The notes beneath the pieces were generated by a model, which was not told the DNA's origin, searched no databases, and saw only the letters and a list, made by a program, of their open reading frames with translations. Of a stretch of DNA of 64,000 nucleotides, positions 48,610 to 56,963 are shown in pieces. The position numbers were made by a program, and so were the translations under genes. How positions within the stretch are numbered: position 1 is the first letter of the stretch; each line of letters begins with the position of its first letter. Source of the DNA: Ruegeria sp. Ofav3-42 (GTDB lineage Bacteria; Pseudomonadota; Alphaproteobacteria; Rhodobacterales; Rhodobacteraceae); contig NZ_JAKRGB010000001.1 in assembly GCF_022347725.1 (NCBI RefSeq), forward strand, positions 310,001-374,000, in the 5' to 3' direction.

Positions 48610-48975
48610 GGAGTTCAGCTCACCTATATAGGTAATGTCCTTCGGGACTATGGACATAAACGCGCTCGTAATAAGCGGATCGGACCCGGGGGCGGTACCC
48701 GGCGGCTCCACCATATACCTTCTGGAGGTATCCTTCGTTTGAGGAACTCTTTCAGAATCGGGGGGCCGAAATAGGATCGACGAACGTCTAAAGGGGTTAG
48801 CTTTGTCTCGGCTGTCTGCCACCGTTACCGGCGAAAATAGTACAATTGCAAACGACAATCGTGCTCCGGTTGCAGTTGCTGCGTAAGCAGTAACAAGACC
48901 GAAACTTAAGCCCTTGCGCCTAGCCGCGTAAGGCGGGGTTCGCAGGTACCTGGCAACAGAAACCTGCATTTTCCG
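48610..48975 (+). ncRNA. ssrA: circularly permuted two-piece tmRNA
   Basis: Acceptor piece first: T-arm CCGGG (48686-48690) with CCCGG (48698-48702), acceptor strand CGGCTCC (48703-48709), then ACCA ending at 48713. A 48-nt linker follows. The coding piece starts with GGGGCCG (48762-48768), which pairs with the acceptor strand (one G-U). The tag reads ANDNRAPVAVAA from GCA 48848 to stop 48884-48886, and a paired 3' region runs to about 48970. This order is the alphaproteobacterial permuted ssrA. Outer ends are approximate. It rescues stalled ribosomes and tags the product for proteolysis. Confidence 0.93.
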
Positions 48976-49070
48976 CCTAATGTCTGTGGTTTTCCGCTGA
49001 GCGTGTACATGTTCAGAGATTTTTCACTCTTTCATTCCATGCTGATCCCAACAGAAGAAGGAGAGCTGGG

Positions 49071-49502
49071 ATGTCTCACGCAGATTTACTCAGAGAATGG
49101 TATTCCGAAGTTTGGGAAAACGGGAATACCGACGCGATTGACCAGTATTTTGCCCCGGAAACCACTGCCGAGGGGCTAATCCCGGAAATGCAGGTCGGTG
49201 CCGATGACTTCCGCGATCTCGTCATGGCGTTTCGCCACATTCTGGGGGACATACAGGTCGACATGCCGAAAATTATCGAAAACGGAGACTGGGTTTCCGC
49301 CATCATTCACCTGCGGACAACACGTGCGGACAATGGTGCCCCGCTGCAGGCCACAGGAAGTGTCATTGGGCGGATCAAAGACGGGCGCATGGTCGAGGCA
49401 TACAACCAGTTCGATTTCATCTCACTATTCGAACAATTGGGGCAGTTTCCTGAGGACACTCTTCCGGTTTGCATGACCGGCCAAAGGCTGGATTGGGCCT
49501 GA
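49071..49502 (+). CDS. SnoaL-like ester-cyclase-type domain protein
   Basis: 143 aa, single NTF2-like domain. LREWYSEVWENGNTDAIDQY and YFAPETTAEGLIPEMQVGAD are the usual N-terminal helices, and GSVIGRIKDGRMVEAYNQFD the closing strands. Such proteins include polyketide cyclases and small isomerases. AGAAGGAGAG precedes the ATG. It stands alone after ssrA; function unknown. Confidence 0.78.
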   Translation: MSHADLLREWYSEVWENGNTDAIDQYFAPETTAEGLIPEMQVGADDFRDLVMAFRHILGDIQVDMPKIIENGDWVSAIIHLRTTRADNGAPLQATGSVIGRIKDGRMVEAYNQFDFISLFEQLGQFPEDTLPVCMTGQRLDWA

Positions 49503-49631
49503 ACCCGACCGAAGCAATCTTGACCCTTTTGGCGCTTACGCGGTAGCTAGGGCCATGGGGTAAGATTGCGAACACCCCGTGAGGCGTCAGCCCAAGTTTC
49601 GCATGTATCCGACAAAACCAGGAGACATGCT

Positions 49632-50447
49632 GTGCCCGCGCCAAACTCTATCACCCCCAAGCAATTGTTACGGCTGATCGGAACGCCTCAGGCCCCCATG
49701 CTGATCGATATTTGCATGGATGCCGATTTTGAGGCTGACCCCTACCTGATCCCCGGTTCCATTCGCCACCCGGCGCAAGACGCTGAGGGGCTTGAGAAAC
49801 TGATCGCCGACCGCCCGGTCATCGTGATTTGCCAAAAAGGCAAAAAGCTGAGCCAAGCGGTTGTCTCGTGGCTTCGAGGGGACGGCATTCAAGCCGAATA
49901 TCTTGAGGGCGGGATGATCGCCTGGCGCGAGATGGCCGGAGCACCGCGTGTGCCCGCGTCGGCCTTGTCAATGGTAGGACCTGAAGGTTCGCTGTGGGTG
50001 ACACGGCATCGCCCCAAGATCGACCGCATCGCCTGCCCCTGGCTCATCCGGCGGTTTGTGGATCCGAATGCCAGATTTCTGTTCGTTGCACCGGCTGAAG
50101 TCGAAGCGGCCGCCGAGATGTTCGGCGCGACACCTTTTGACATGGAAAACACCCATTTCAGCCACCGGCAAGACCGGTGCACCTTTGACACCATGCTGGA
50201 TGAGTTTGCGCTCCACTCTCCCGCGCTGGATCGGCTTGCAACGGTGGTTCGGGCCGCGGATACAAACCGGCATGACCTTGCGCCAGAGGCTGCCGGGTTA
50301 CTTGCGGTGTCTGTCGGTTTGTCCCGGCAATATCGCGATGATCATGAAAACCTCGCTGCGGGATTGCATCTGTATGACGCGCTGTATCGGTGGGCGCGCG
50401 ACGGGTTCGAGGAACGCCACGACTGGCCGGCGGATCGCAAATCATGA
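49632..50447 (+). CDS. chrB: rhodanese-ChrB fusion, chromate-resistance protein
   Basis: 271 aa. Residues 1-105 are a rhodanese domain whose active-site loop keeps the Cys (VIVICQKGKKLSQAVVSWLR). Residues about 120-265 are the ChrB C-terminal domain (WVTRHRPKIDRIACPWLIRR, then MENTHFSHRQDRCTFDTML). GTG 49632 with AGGAG 7 nt upstream is the start. It overlaps chrA by 4 bp. ChrB-type proteins act in chromate response; the N-terminal DNA-binding half of classical ChrB is replaced by rhodanese. Confidence 0.87.
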   Translation: MPAPNSITPKQLLRLIGTPQAPMLIDICMDADFEADPYLIPGSIRHPAQDAEGLEKLIADRPVIVICQKGKKLSQAVVSWLRGDGIQAEYLEGGMIAWREMAGAPRVPASALSMVGPEGSLWVTRHRPKIDRIACPWLIRRFVDPNARFLFVAPAEVEAAAEMFGATPFDMENTHFSHRQDRCTFDTMLDEFALHSPALDRLATVVRAADTNRHDLAPEAAGLLAVSVGLSRQYRDDHENLAAGLHLYDALYRWARDGFEERHDWPADRKS

Positions 50448-51697
50448 CACCAACGATTTCGGATCTGGTCAGGGTCTTTGGGCACATCGGCCTTTTGTCC
50501 TTTGGGGGACCCGCGGCGCAGATCTCCCTGATGCATCAAGAACTGGTGGAAAAGCGGCCGTGGCTGGACGAACAGAGCTATCTGCGAGCGCTTTCACTTT
50601 GCATGTTGCTGCCCGGCCCCGAGGCGATGCAACTGGCCACCTATGCTGGTTGGCGTTTGCGCGGCGTGATCGGAGGGCTAATCGCCGGCGGTCTCTTTGT
50701 TCTGCCCGGCGCGCTGATCATTGCTCTGCTGGTCGGGTTGTACGCGGCTTTTGGTGACTTACCACTGGTACAGGCCGGTTTTCTTGGGGTCAAAGCTACC
50801 GTCATCATCATTGTGCTTCAGGCACTAAAAAACCTGTCCCGCAAAGCCTTGACGGATATCGAGCATCGCGCCATCGCCGGGCTTGGCTTTGTCGCGATCT
50901 TTGCGTTCAACCTGCCTTTCCCATTAATCATTCTCGCTGCCGCCATTTGGGGTTACGTCAGCTTCAAGGGCGAAACGCGGTCTGCAGAAGCGCCCCCTGC
51001 CCCTAGCGCTGTGCGACCATTTCGCACCTGTGCCATTTGGCTGACGCTGTGGCTGGGTCCGCTGGTCTTGCTGAGCGTAACGGGCCAAAAACTGCTTAGC
51101 GACCTCGGATGGTTCTTCGCCCGTCTTGCCGTTGTCACATTCGGAGGGGCCTATGCCGTTCTGGCCTATATGACCCAGACCGTCGTGGACAAATATCAGT
51201 GGGTGTCAACGGATCAGATGATTGACGCCTTGGGATTGGCTGAAACCACGCCGGGACCCTTAATCTTGGTGACTCAGTTCGTCGCCATGCTGACGGGCCA
51301 GATCTCTGGTGGGTTTTCCCTGGCCCTTGCCGCAGGCGCCGTTGCGCTGTGGGCGACCTTCGTGCCGTGTTTCCTTTGGATCTTTCTCGCCGCCCCCTAT
51401 CTGGACCAATTGGCAGCCCGCCCCAGGCTGTCCGCAGCCTTGCACGGGATCACTGCAGCAGTCGTTGGCGTGATTCTCAACCTTTCCGTGTGGTTCGCTT
51501 TGAACGTTCTTTTTGCGGACATTCCCGAAAAAACATGGGGCACAGTCACGCTTCCTTGGCCAGATCTGGCTGCGTTGAACCTGCCTGCTCTGCTTTTAAC
51601 TCTGATCGCAGGGGTGTTGATATTTAAACTAAAATTCGGCATGGGAGTGACCTTGGCCATAATGGCCGCGGCCGGAGTCGGGTTTCATTTTCTTTAA
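50444..51697 (+). CDS. chrA: chromate transporter ChrA (CHR family)
   Basis: 417-aa long-chain CHR protein with two homologous halves. The first half has GLLSFGGPAAQISLMHQELV and LLPGPEAMQLATYAG; the second has VTFGGAYAVLAYMTQTVVDK and ETTPGPLILVTQFVAML. About ten TM helices. It exports chromate and may also move sulfate-like anions. Coupled to the rhodanese-ChrB gene. Confidence 0.95.
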   Translation: MTPTISDLVRVFGHIGLLSFGGPAAQISLMHQELVEKRPWLDEQSYLRALSLCMLLPGPEAMQLATYAGWRLRGVIGGLIAGGLFVLPGALIIALLVGLYAAFGDLPLVQAGFLGVKATVIIIVLQALKNLSRKALTDIEHRAIAGLGFVAIFAFNLPFPLIILAAAIWGYVSFKGETRSAEAPPAPSAVRPFRTCAIWLTLWLGPLVLLSVTGQKLLSDLGWFFARLAVVTFGGAYAVLAYMTQTVVDKYQWVSTDQMIDALGLAETTPGPLILVTQFVAMLTGQISGGFSLALAAGAVALWATFVPCFLWIFLAAPYLDQLAARPRLSAALHGITAAVVGVILNLSVWFALNVLFADIPEKTWGTVTLPWPDLAALNLPALLLTLIAGVLIFKLKFGMGVTLAIMAAAGVGFHFL

Positions 51698-51773
51698 ACA
51701 ATCCGGCCACTCCCGGTCTTTCGTTTCCGAAGGAATCCCCTATGCTTGGGATAACCACTTTTGAGGATGACAC

Positions 51774-52235
51774 ATGTCGCAGGACATCGACTATGGAACC
51801 CTGATGCACACCGCGATGCGCGGTCTCATCCAAAAGGTTCTGACCAGCGTTTCCGAAAACGGTTTGCCTGGGGCGCATCATTTCTTCATCACCTTCGACA
51901 CCCGGCAAGACGGGGTCGAACTGGCTGATTGGCTGCGCGAGCGCTACCCCGAAGAAATGACAATCGTCATGCAGCACTGGTTCGAAAACCTTGAGGTTGG
52001 CGACGACGGCTTTGCGATCACGCTGAATTTCGGTGACGCGCCCGAGCCGCTGTATATCCCTTACTCCTCGATCAAGACCTTTGTCGATCCTTCCGTCGAA
52101 TTCGGGCTGCGCTTTGAAAGCCCGGATGAAGAAGAAGAGGTCGCAACGCACATCGTTGAGGAAACGATCGAAGTTGAGGAACCGACAGTCCAGCAGGACG
52201 CCGACGTCGTCTCGCTGGACAGTTTCAGAAAGTAA
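51774..52235 (+). CDS. sspB: SspB-type ClpXP adaptor (alphaproteobacterial)
   Basis: 153 aa. The substrate-binding fold spans residues 1-120 (YGTLMHTAMRGLIQKVLTSV, GAHHFFITFDT, EMTIVMQHWFENLEVGD). A flexible acidic linker follows (SPDEEEEVATHIVEETIEVE), and the tail VVSLDSFRK is the ClpX-binding peptide. It tethers ssrA-tagged proteins to ClpXP. The tmRNA gene lies 2.8 kb away on the same strand. A terminator follows. Confidence 0.94.
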   Translation: MSQDIDYGTLMHTAMRGLIQKVLTSVSENGLPGAHHFFITFDTRQDGVELADWLRERYPEEMTIVMQHWFENLEVGDDGFAITLNFGDAPEPLYIPYSSIKTFVDPSVEFGLRFESPDEEEEVATHIVEETIEVEEPTVQQDADVVSLDSFRK

Positions 52236-52250
52236 GTTCCGGCCAGCAAG

Positions 52251-52278
52251 CCCCGCCTCGCGCGGGGTTTATTGTTTT
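52251..52278. terminator. terminator between sspB and the secreted-protein gene
   Basis: CCCCGC (52251-52256) pairs with GCGGGG (52262-52267) around a 5-base loop, followed by TTTATTGTTTTT, serving rightward sspB. The opposing gene's stop codon lies inside the T-rich part. Confidence 0.85.
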
Positions 52279-52832
52279 TCGAGGAACGTTTCCACGGATC
52301 GGGATTTTATCCCGTTGCGGAACCTTGAAAATGATAGGTTCAGCCCCCCATCCGCCAGCGTGCGGTCAAATTGTTGCAGCTCGTAACCACCGCTTTCATC
52401 GATAAACAAGGAAAAGACCGTCAACGTCTTACCTTCGATCCGACCCCAGACGAATGGCTCCCCCTGCATCGGGTCCAGCGGAACCTCATGCCCGAAAACG
52501 TTTCGCCTCATCGCCGCAGAATAGACGTCGGACCGGTCCGATTGCTTGAAGTCGATTGAGAAGGACTGCTCTTTGACGCGGCCGTCCTCCTTGTAAGTCG
52601 TTGTCTTCCAACTGACGTTGAAACCGTCCGATATTTCGTGGATGGACACGCTCATGTCTCGCGGCGTTTCGCGGCCGTCATCGTCGACGACATTTGCAGA
52701 CCCGACATAATCGCCGACAAAGGGTTTGATGTCCCCCGCATGGGCCTGAAGGTTGGCAAAAGCGACCCAAAACAACGCGCCCAATGAAAACGCGAGTAGT
52801 TTCAGCGGATGAAACCGGAAAAATAGGAGCAC
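52269..52832 (-). CDS. secreted protein of unknown function
   Basis: 187 aa. I choose GTG 52832, which has GGAGG 5 nt upstream; that GGAGG lies inside codons of the longer ATG/GTG starts at 52844/52847. The signal peptide LKLLAFSLGALFWVAFANLQ ends near AHAG. The mature domain is beta-rich (FVGDYVGSANVVDDDGRETP, GFNVSWKTTTYKEDGR, FVWGRIEGKTLTVFSLFID), suggesting a small lipocalin-like barrel. No family recognised. Confidence 0.7.
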   Translation of the reverse strand: MLLFFRFHPLKLLAFSLGALFWVAFANLQAHAGDIKPFVGDYVGSANVVDDDGRETPRDMSVSIHEISDGFNVSWKTTTYKEDGRVKEQSFSIDFKQSDRSDVYSAAMRRNVFGHEVPLDPMQGEPFVWGRIEGKTLTVFSLFIDESGGYELQQFDRTLADGGLNLSFSRFRNGIKSRSVETFLEKQ

Positions 52833-52886
52833 TTTAACCTCCATCACTGTGGTTTTTGCATTCTAGCTGAGCGGCGGGCACGCACA

Positions 52887-53036
52887 ATGGTCCTAATGGC
52901 AGCGCAACCAAGAAAAATGACGCACCCCCGCGCCTATACCTTTGGCAGCCTTGAGTTTATGGTGCGCGCAACTGGCCGATTGCGCGATGGCGTCGTCACG
53001 GGTAAACGGCATACGACTGCATACCAGACGGAGTGA
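52887..53036 (+). CDS. 49-aa basic ORF upstream of fumC
   Basis: Open frame ATG 52887 to TGA 53034-53036, three bases before the fumC start. The product has a basic N-terminus (AAQPRKMTHPRAYTFGSLEF) and a Thr/Arg-rich C-terminus ending TTAYQTE. No strong ribosome site; internal ATG codons are also possible. Its tight join with fumC and protein-like composition suggest a real small gene, but this is unproven. Confidence 0.4.
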   Translation: MVLMAAQPRKMTHPRAYTFGSLEFMVRATGRLRDGVVTGKRHTTAYQTE

Positions 53037-53039
53037 CCG

Positions 53040-54431
53040 ATGTCTCAGACCCGCACCGAATCCGACAGCTTTGGCCCGTTGGAAGTTCCCGCCGACAAGT
53101 ATTGGGGGGCACAGACCCAACGTTCGATCATGAACTTTCCGATCGGCTGGGAAAAGCAACCCGTTGCCATCGTGCGTGCGCTGGGCGTGATCAAAAAGGC
53201 CTGTGCGATGGAAAACAAGGCCACCGGAAAACTGGACGCAAAAATCGCCGATGCCATCATTCAGGCTGCCGGTGAAGTCATCGAGGGAAAGTTCGACGAC
53301 AATTTCCCTTTGGTCGTGTGGCAAACCGGTTCGGGCACACAGTCAAACATGAACTCAAACGAGGTCATCGCAAACCGCGCCATCGAGATTCTGGGCGGCG
53401 TGATCGGTTCGAAAGAACCGGTGCACCCAAACGATCACTGCAATATGGGGCAGTCCTCTAACGACACTTTCCCAACCGCAATGCACATCGCGACTGCGAT
53501 GAGCGTTCGTGACGTCCTGCTTCCGGGCCTCGAGAAGTTCGCATCGGCCTTAGAGGCAAAAGCAAAGGAATTTGCAGGGATCATCAAAATCGGCCGTACG
53601 CACACACAAGACGCGACACCGCTGACGCTGGAGCAGGAATTCGGTGGCTATGCGCACCAGATCCGTCAGGGAATCACCAGGGTCGAAGCCGCGATGCCCG
53701 GCATCTATGAGCTGGCGCAAGGCGGAACCGCTGTCGGCACCGGCCTGAACACGCATGACGGCTGGGACGAGGCTGTTGCCAAGAACATGGCCGAAATCAC
53801 CGGCCTGCCCTTCGTCACTGCCCCTAACAAGTTCGAAGCTCTTGCCGCCCACGATGCCATGGTATTCCTATCGGGTGCGCTGGCGACTGTTGCGGGCTCT
53901 TGCTACAAGATTGCGAACGACATCCGGTTCCTTGGCTCGGGCCCGCGCTCGGGTCTGGGTGAATTGATCCTGCCGGAAAATGAGCCAGGATCATCGATCA
54001 TGCCGGGCAAAGTGAACCCGACGCAGGCCGAAGCGCTGACTCAGGTGGCTGCGCATGTGATCGGCAATGACGCCGCGATCAAGTTCGCCGGTTCGCAGGG
54101 CCATTTCCAGCTGAACGTCTACAACCCGATGATGTCGTATAACCTGCTGCAGTCTATTCAGCTGCTGGGCGACGCTACCGACAGCTTTACCGAGCGTATG
54201 CTATTAGGAATCAAGGCCAATGAGCCTCGGATCGACAAGCTGATGAAAGAGTCTCTGATGCTGGTCACGGCGCTGGCGCCGACAATCGGTTATGACAACG
54301 CCACCACTGTCGCCAAAACGGCGCACAAGAACGGCACGACCCTCAAGGAAGAGGCGATCGCGCTGGGCTTTGTCGATGAAGAGACGTTCGACGCAGTTGT
54401 CCGGCCTGAGCACATGATCGGGCCTAAATGA
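53040..54431 (+). CDS. fumC: class II fumarate hydratase
   Basis: 463-aa TCA-cycle enzyme interconverting fumarate and malate. [60 protein letters not shown] and the superfamily signature [17 protein letters not shown] are all present. GGAG lies 6 nt before ATG 53040. It overlaps the next gene by 4 bp (ATGA). Confidence 0.97.
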   Translation: MSQTRTESDSFGPLEVPADKYWGAQTQRSIMNFPIGWEKQPVAIVRALGVIKKACAMENKATGKLDAKIADAIIQAAGEVIEGKFDDNFPLVVWQTGSGTQSNMNSNEVIANRAIEILGGVIGSKEPVHPNDHCNMGQSSNDTFPTAMHIATAMSVRDVLLPGLEKFASALEAKAKEFAGIIKIGRTHTQDATPLTLEQEFGGYAHQIRQGITRVEAAMPGIYELAQGGTAVGTGLNTHDGWDEAVAKNMAEITGLPFVTAPNKFEALAAHDAMVFLSGALATVAGSCYKIANDIRFLGSGPRSGLGELILPENEPGSSIMPGKVNPTQAEALTQVAAHVIGNDAAIKFAGSQGHFQLNVYNPMMSYNLLQSIQLLGDATDSFTERMLLGIKANEPRIDKLMKESLMLVTALAPTIGYDNATTVAKTAHKNGTTLKEEAIALGFVDEETFDAVVRPEHMIGPK

Positions 54432-54952
54432 TCGCTTGGGGTAAACCCGTCTGTCTGTGCCTGCTGATCGCGGGCACAGCAACACCCGCACAGGCGGAAT
54501 TGTTCGATCTGATCGACTCGAGACTGGAATGGATGCAAGACGTTGCAGCGTTCAAACACGCCAACGACCGCCCGGTCGAAGACCTTGAGCGCGAGAAAGT
54601 CGTGATTCAAAAAACGCTGGAACAGGCTGCCTTGGCTGGCGTTGACCCAGATACGGCACAACTGTTCTTTAAGGCGCAAATTGACGCCGCGAAAGACATC
54701 CAATCCTGTTGGATCGAGCGGTGGACACAGGATCAAACGCCCGTTCCAGAAAACTTTGCCGATCTTACGACGGAAGTGCGCCCAGCCCTTTTGGAACTTG
54801 GTGGACAAATCCTAGAAGCGCTGTCGGCTCAACTTCCCGTTTCGCCTTCGTCACAGGCTGAGTTTTCGGAGGACGTGCGCGTCGACTGCCTTTCAGATGA
54901 CAGCCGCGCGGAATTGTTCGATAGTCTGACAAAGGTGAGGCTCGCGCAATGA
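54428..54952 (+). CDS. aroQ: gamma-class (secreted) chorismate mutase AroQ
   Basis: 174 aa. The signal peptide ends at PAQAE (residue 24). The mature all-helical domain [40 protein letters not shown] and [20 protein letters not shown] aligns by eye with secreted chorismate mutases: Arg and Lys of helix 1, the ED-x-x-RE segment and the Gln of AQI are conserved. The protein would make prephenate outside the cytoplasm, which is unusual for a free-living bacterium. Coupled to fumC and DUF4169 by 4-bp overlaps. Confidence 0.82.
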   Translation: MIAWGKPVCLCLLIAGTATPAQAELFDLIDSRLEWMQDVAAFKHANDRPVEDLEREKVVIQKTLEQAALAGVDPDTAQLFFKAQIDAAKDIQSCWIERWTQDQTPVPENFADLTTEVRPALLELGGQILEALSAQLPVSPSSQAEFSEDVRVDCLSDDSRAELFDSLTKVRLAQ

Positions 54953-55125
54953 CGACTCCGGTCAATCTGAACAAATACCGAAAAGAAAAAGCCCGGGCCG
55001 AAAACAAGGCCCGCGCGGACCAGAACGCCGTTGCGTTTGGCCGAACCAAGGCTGAAAAAGACCTGGCAAAAAAGCAGCGGCGGAAACTGGATCAAGACCT
55101 TGATGGCCGTAAGCTAGACAAATGA
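54949..55125 (+). CDS. DUF4169 small basic protein
   Basis: 58 aa, nearly one third Lys/Arg. The N-terminus PVNLNKYRKEKARAENKARA and the Ala-Glu-Lys-rich helix to the end (KKQRRKLDQDLDGRKLDK) are the DUF4169 pattern. It is probably a single long helix and may bind nucleic acid. It overlaps both neighbours by 4 bp, in an order (fumC-aroQ-DUF4169-RHH) that looks translationally coupled throughout. Confidence 0.9.
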   Translation: MTTPVNLNKYRKEKARAENKARADQNAVAFGRTKAEKDLAKKQRRKLDQDLDGRKLDK

Positions 55126-55337
55126 GTGGTCGCCCGGTCAAACGTTCCCTGACCCTAAAAGGCCATCGAACATCCGTATCGCTTGAGGATGAATTTTGGC
55201 AGGCATTCCGCGCGATCGCTAAAGAAAAAGATCAACCAATCAACGCTTTGGCGGCTGAAATTGATGTTACCCGCGATCCAGAAGTCGGGCTTGCGTCTGC
55301 CATACGGGTTTTCATTCTAAATTGGTATCGCTCCTGA
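55122..55337 (+). CDS. ribbon-helix-helix domain protein
   Basis: 71 aa. KRSLTLKGHRTSVSLEDEFW is the beta-ribbon that contacts DNA in RHH proteins, followed by two helices (AFRAIAKEKDQPINALAAEI and a C-terminal FILNWYRS). It could regulate its own operon or partner with DUF4169. ATG overlaps the DUF4169 stop by 4 bp. Confidence 0.88.
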   Translation: MSGRPVKRSLTLKGHRTSVSLEDEFWQAFRAIAKEKDQPINALAAEIDVTRDPEVGLASAIRVFILNWYRS

Positions 55338-55401
55338 GAAATCAGGCTTGCTCTTCCGCTACGAAACCGCATAAAGTAATCGGGAACAAAAGGAGTACAT
55401 C

Positions 55402-56007
55402 GTGGTGACGAAAACGGTTGAAGGCCCGGATGGAAAACCGCGCTGCGCATGGTGTCAGGCCGCACCTGAGTTCTTTGATTACCACGATCAGGAATGGGGC
55501 TATCCGGTTGGCGACGATCAACGTCTGTTTGAGAAATTATGCCTCGAGAGCTTTCAGTCTGGCCTCAGTTGGCGAACTATTCTGTCCAAACGCGAGAACT
55601 TTCGCAAAGCATTCAAAGGCTTTGATATCAACGCGGTCGCTGCGTTTGATAATGCCGATACCCAGCGCTTGTTGCACGACGCGGGTATCGTCCGACACCG
55701 TGGAAAGATCGAAGCCGTCATCAACAACGCGCGACGCGCGCAAGAGTTGATCGCAACCGAGGGATCTCTGGCTGCATATGTTTGGAAGTACGAAGCGGAT
55801 ACGCCACCCGATCCTCAGACCGCATCGACATCGCCGGAATCCGTGGCCATGTCAAAAGACCTGAAAAAGCGGGGATGGAAATTTGTTGGACCGACCACCG
55901 TTTTTGCCTTCATGCAGGCAATGGGTCTGGTGAACGATCACGCCGAGGACTGTGTGATGCGTGAAAAAGCGGCGCAATTGCGCCGCGATTTCATCAAACC
56001 CGTATAG
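55402..56007 (+). CDS. tag: DNA-3-methyladenine glycosylase I
   Basis: 201-aa base-excision repair enzyme removing 3-methyladenine. Zinc ligands begin with RCAWCQ; WGYPVGDDQRLFEKLCLESF and QSGLSWRTILSKRENFRKAF are the HhH-fold core with substrate-binding Glu and Trp. The zinc site closes near NDHAEDCVMRE. GTG start behind AAAAGGAGTACATC. Converges on the aldolase gene with 3 bp between stops. Confidence 0.95.
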   Translation: MVTKTVEGPDGKPRCAWCQAAPEFFDYHDQEWGYPVGDDQRLFEKLCLESFQSGLSWRTILSKRENFRKAFKGFDINAVAAFDNADTQRLLHDAGIVRHRGKIEAVINNARRAQELIATEGSLAAYVWKYEADTPPDPQTASTSPESVAMSKDLKKRGWKFVGPTTVFAFMQAMGLVNDHAEDCVMREKAAQLRRDFIKPV

Positions 56008-56010
56008 CGC

Positions 56011-56892
56011 TTAGACTGATGCGCGGAAGATCTTGTCGATATTGCCGCCCAGAGCCGAATTGAATTCAGCATCGGATTGTTGTTTCGACAGCCCTTCGGT
56101 CAACGCGCGCGAGAAAGACGCGATCATCTTGCCGTTCTGATCCAGCAGATCACATGCTTGCTCGGTCGAATAGCCACCCGACAGGGCGACAACACGCAGA
56201 ACACGCGGGTGATCGGCCAGTTCATCATAAAGGTTGGCCTGGCTTGGAATGGTCAGTTTGAGCATGATGTCCTGCCCATCGTCCAGCTGGTCGAGGTTTT
56301 TCAGGATTTCAGCCTTCAGGATGTCTTCGGCTTCGATTTTGGTGGCCGAGTTGATGTTCACTTCGGGCTCAACAATCGGAACCATGCCGGCCGCGACAAC
56401 TTCACGCGCGACATCGAACTGCTGTGCGACAACCGCTGCAATGCCTTCGGCGTTTGCTTCGTGAATAACCGAACGTTCTTTGGTGCCGAAAACGCCTTCG
56501 GCCTTGGCAAGTGTTTCGGCCAGACCCGGGATCGGCTTCATCATCTGAACGCCATTCGCTTCGACTTCCAAACCTTTGTCGATTTTAAGGAAAGGCACGA
56601 TGCCTTTGACCGACCAAAGATAATCGGCGACCTTACGGCCATCAATCTGCTCGCCCAGAGTTCGTTCAAACAGGATCGCGCCGATCACTTTGTCCTTGGT
56701 GAAGTCATCCGCCAGAATGATCCGTGCGCGCATCTTCTGAATTTCACCGAACATTTCTTCGTCCGAGTTGTATTCCGATGCTTCCACCCCATAAAGCGCC
56801 AGCGCTTTGGGCGTCGAGCCACCACTTTGATCCAGTGCGGCGATAAAACCTGCACCGTTGGACATTTGCGCGCGCTGTTCTGCTAAGGACAT
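56011..56892 (-). CDS. fba: class I fructose-bisphosphate aldolase
   Basis: 293-aa Schiff-base aldolase. GAGFIAALDQSGGSTPKALA binds phosphate, GIVPFLKIDKGLE carries a catalytic Lys, and IMLKLTIPSQANL carries the Schiff-base Lys candidate. RVVALSGGYSTEQACDLL is the second phosphate loop. The type is the short bacterial class I form. Acts in gluconeogenesis or glycolysis. Confidence 0.93.
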   Translation of the reverse strand: MSLAEQRAQMSNGAGFIAALDQSGGSTPKALALYGVEASEYNSDEEMFGEIQKMRARIILADDFTKDKVIGAILFERTLGEQIDGRKVADYLWSVKGIVPFLKIDKGLEVEANGVQMMKPIPGLAETLAKAEGVFGTKERSVIHEANAEGIAAVVAQQFDVAREVVAAGMVPIVEPEVNINSATKIEAEDILKAEILKNLDQLDDGQDIMLKLTIPSQANLYDELADHPRVLRVVALSGGYSTEQACDLLDQNGKMIASFSRALTEGLSKQQSDAEFNSALGGNIDKIFRASV

Positions 56893-56963
56893 AAGACTTT
56901 CCCGTTAATATGATTCCGCATTTTCCAATCGCATACAGCAAGGCGTAAAGCGATGGTAGTTTG

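Noticed and set aside
48616..48713. tRNA gene ending in CCA
   Set aside because: The T-arm and acceptor strand belong to the acceptor piece of the permuted tmRNA; its 5' partner lies downstream at 48762.
52893..53324. 143-codon leftward open frame at the fumC start
   Set aside because: Overlaps the fumC 5' part on the other strand and has no ribosome site or recognisable domain.
55383..55397. LexA-like site before tag (GAAC-N7-GTAC)
   Set aside because: Second half departs from GAAC, and the sequence overlaps the ribosome site, so it is likely chance.
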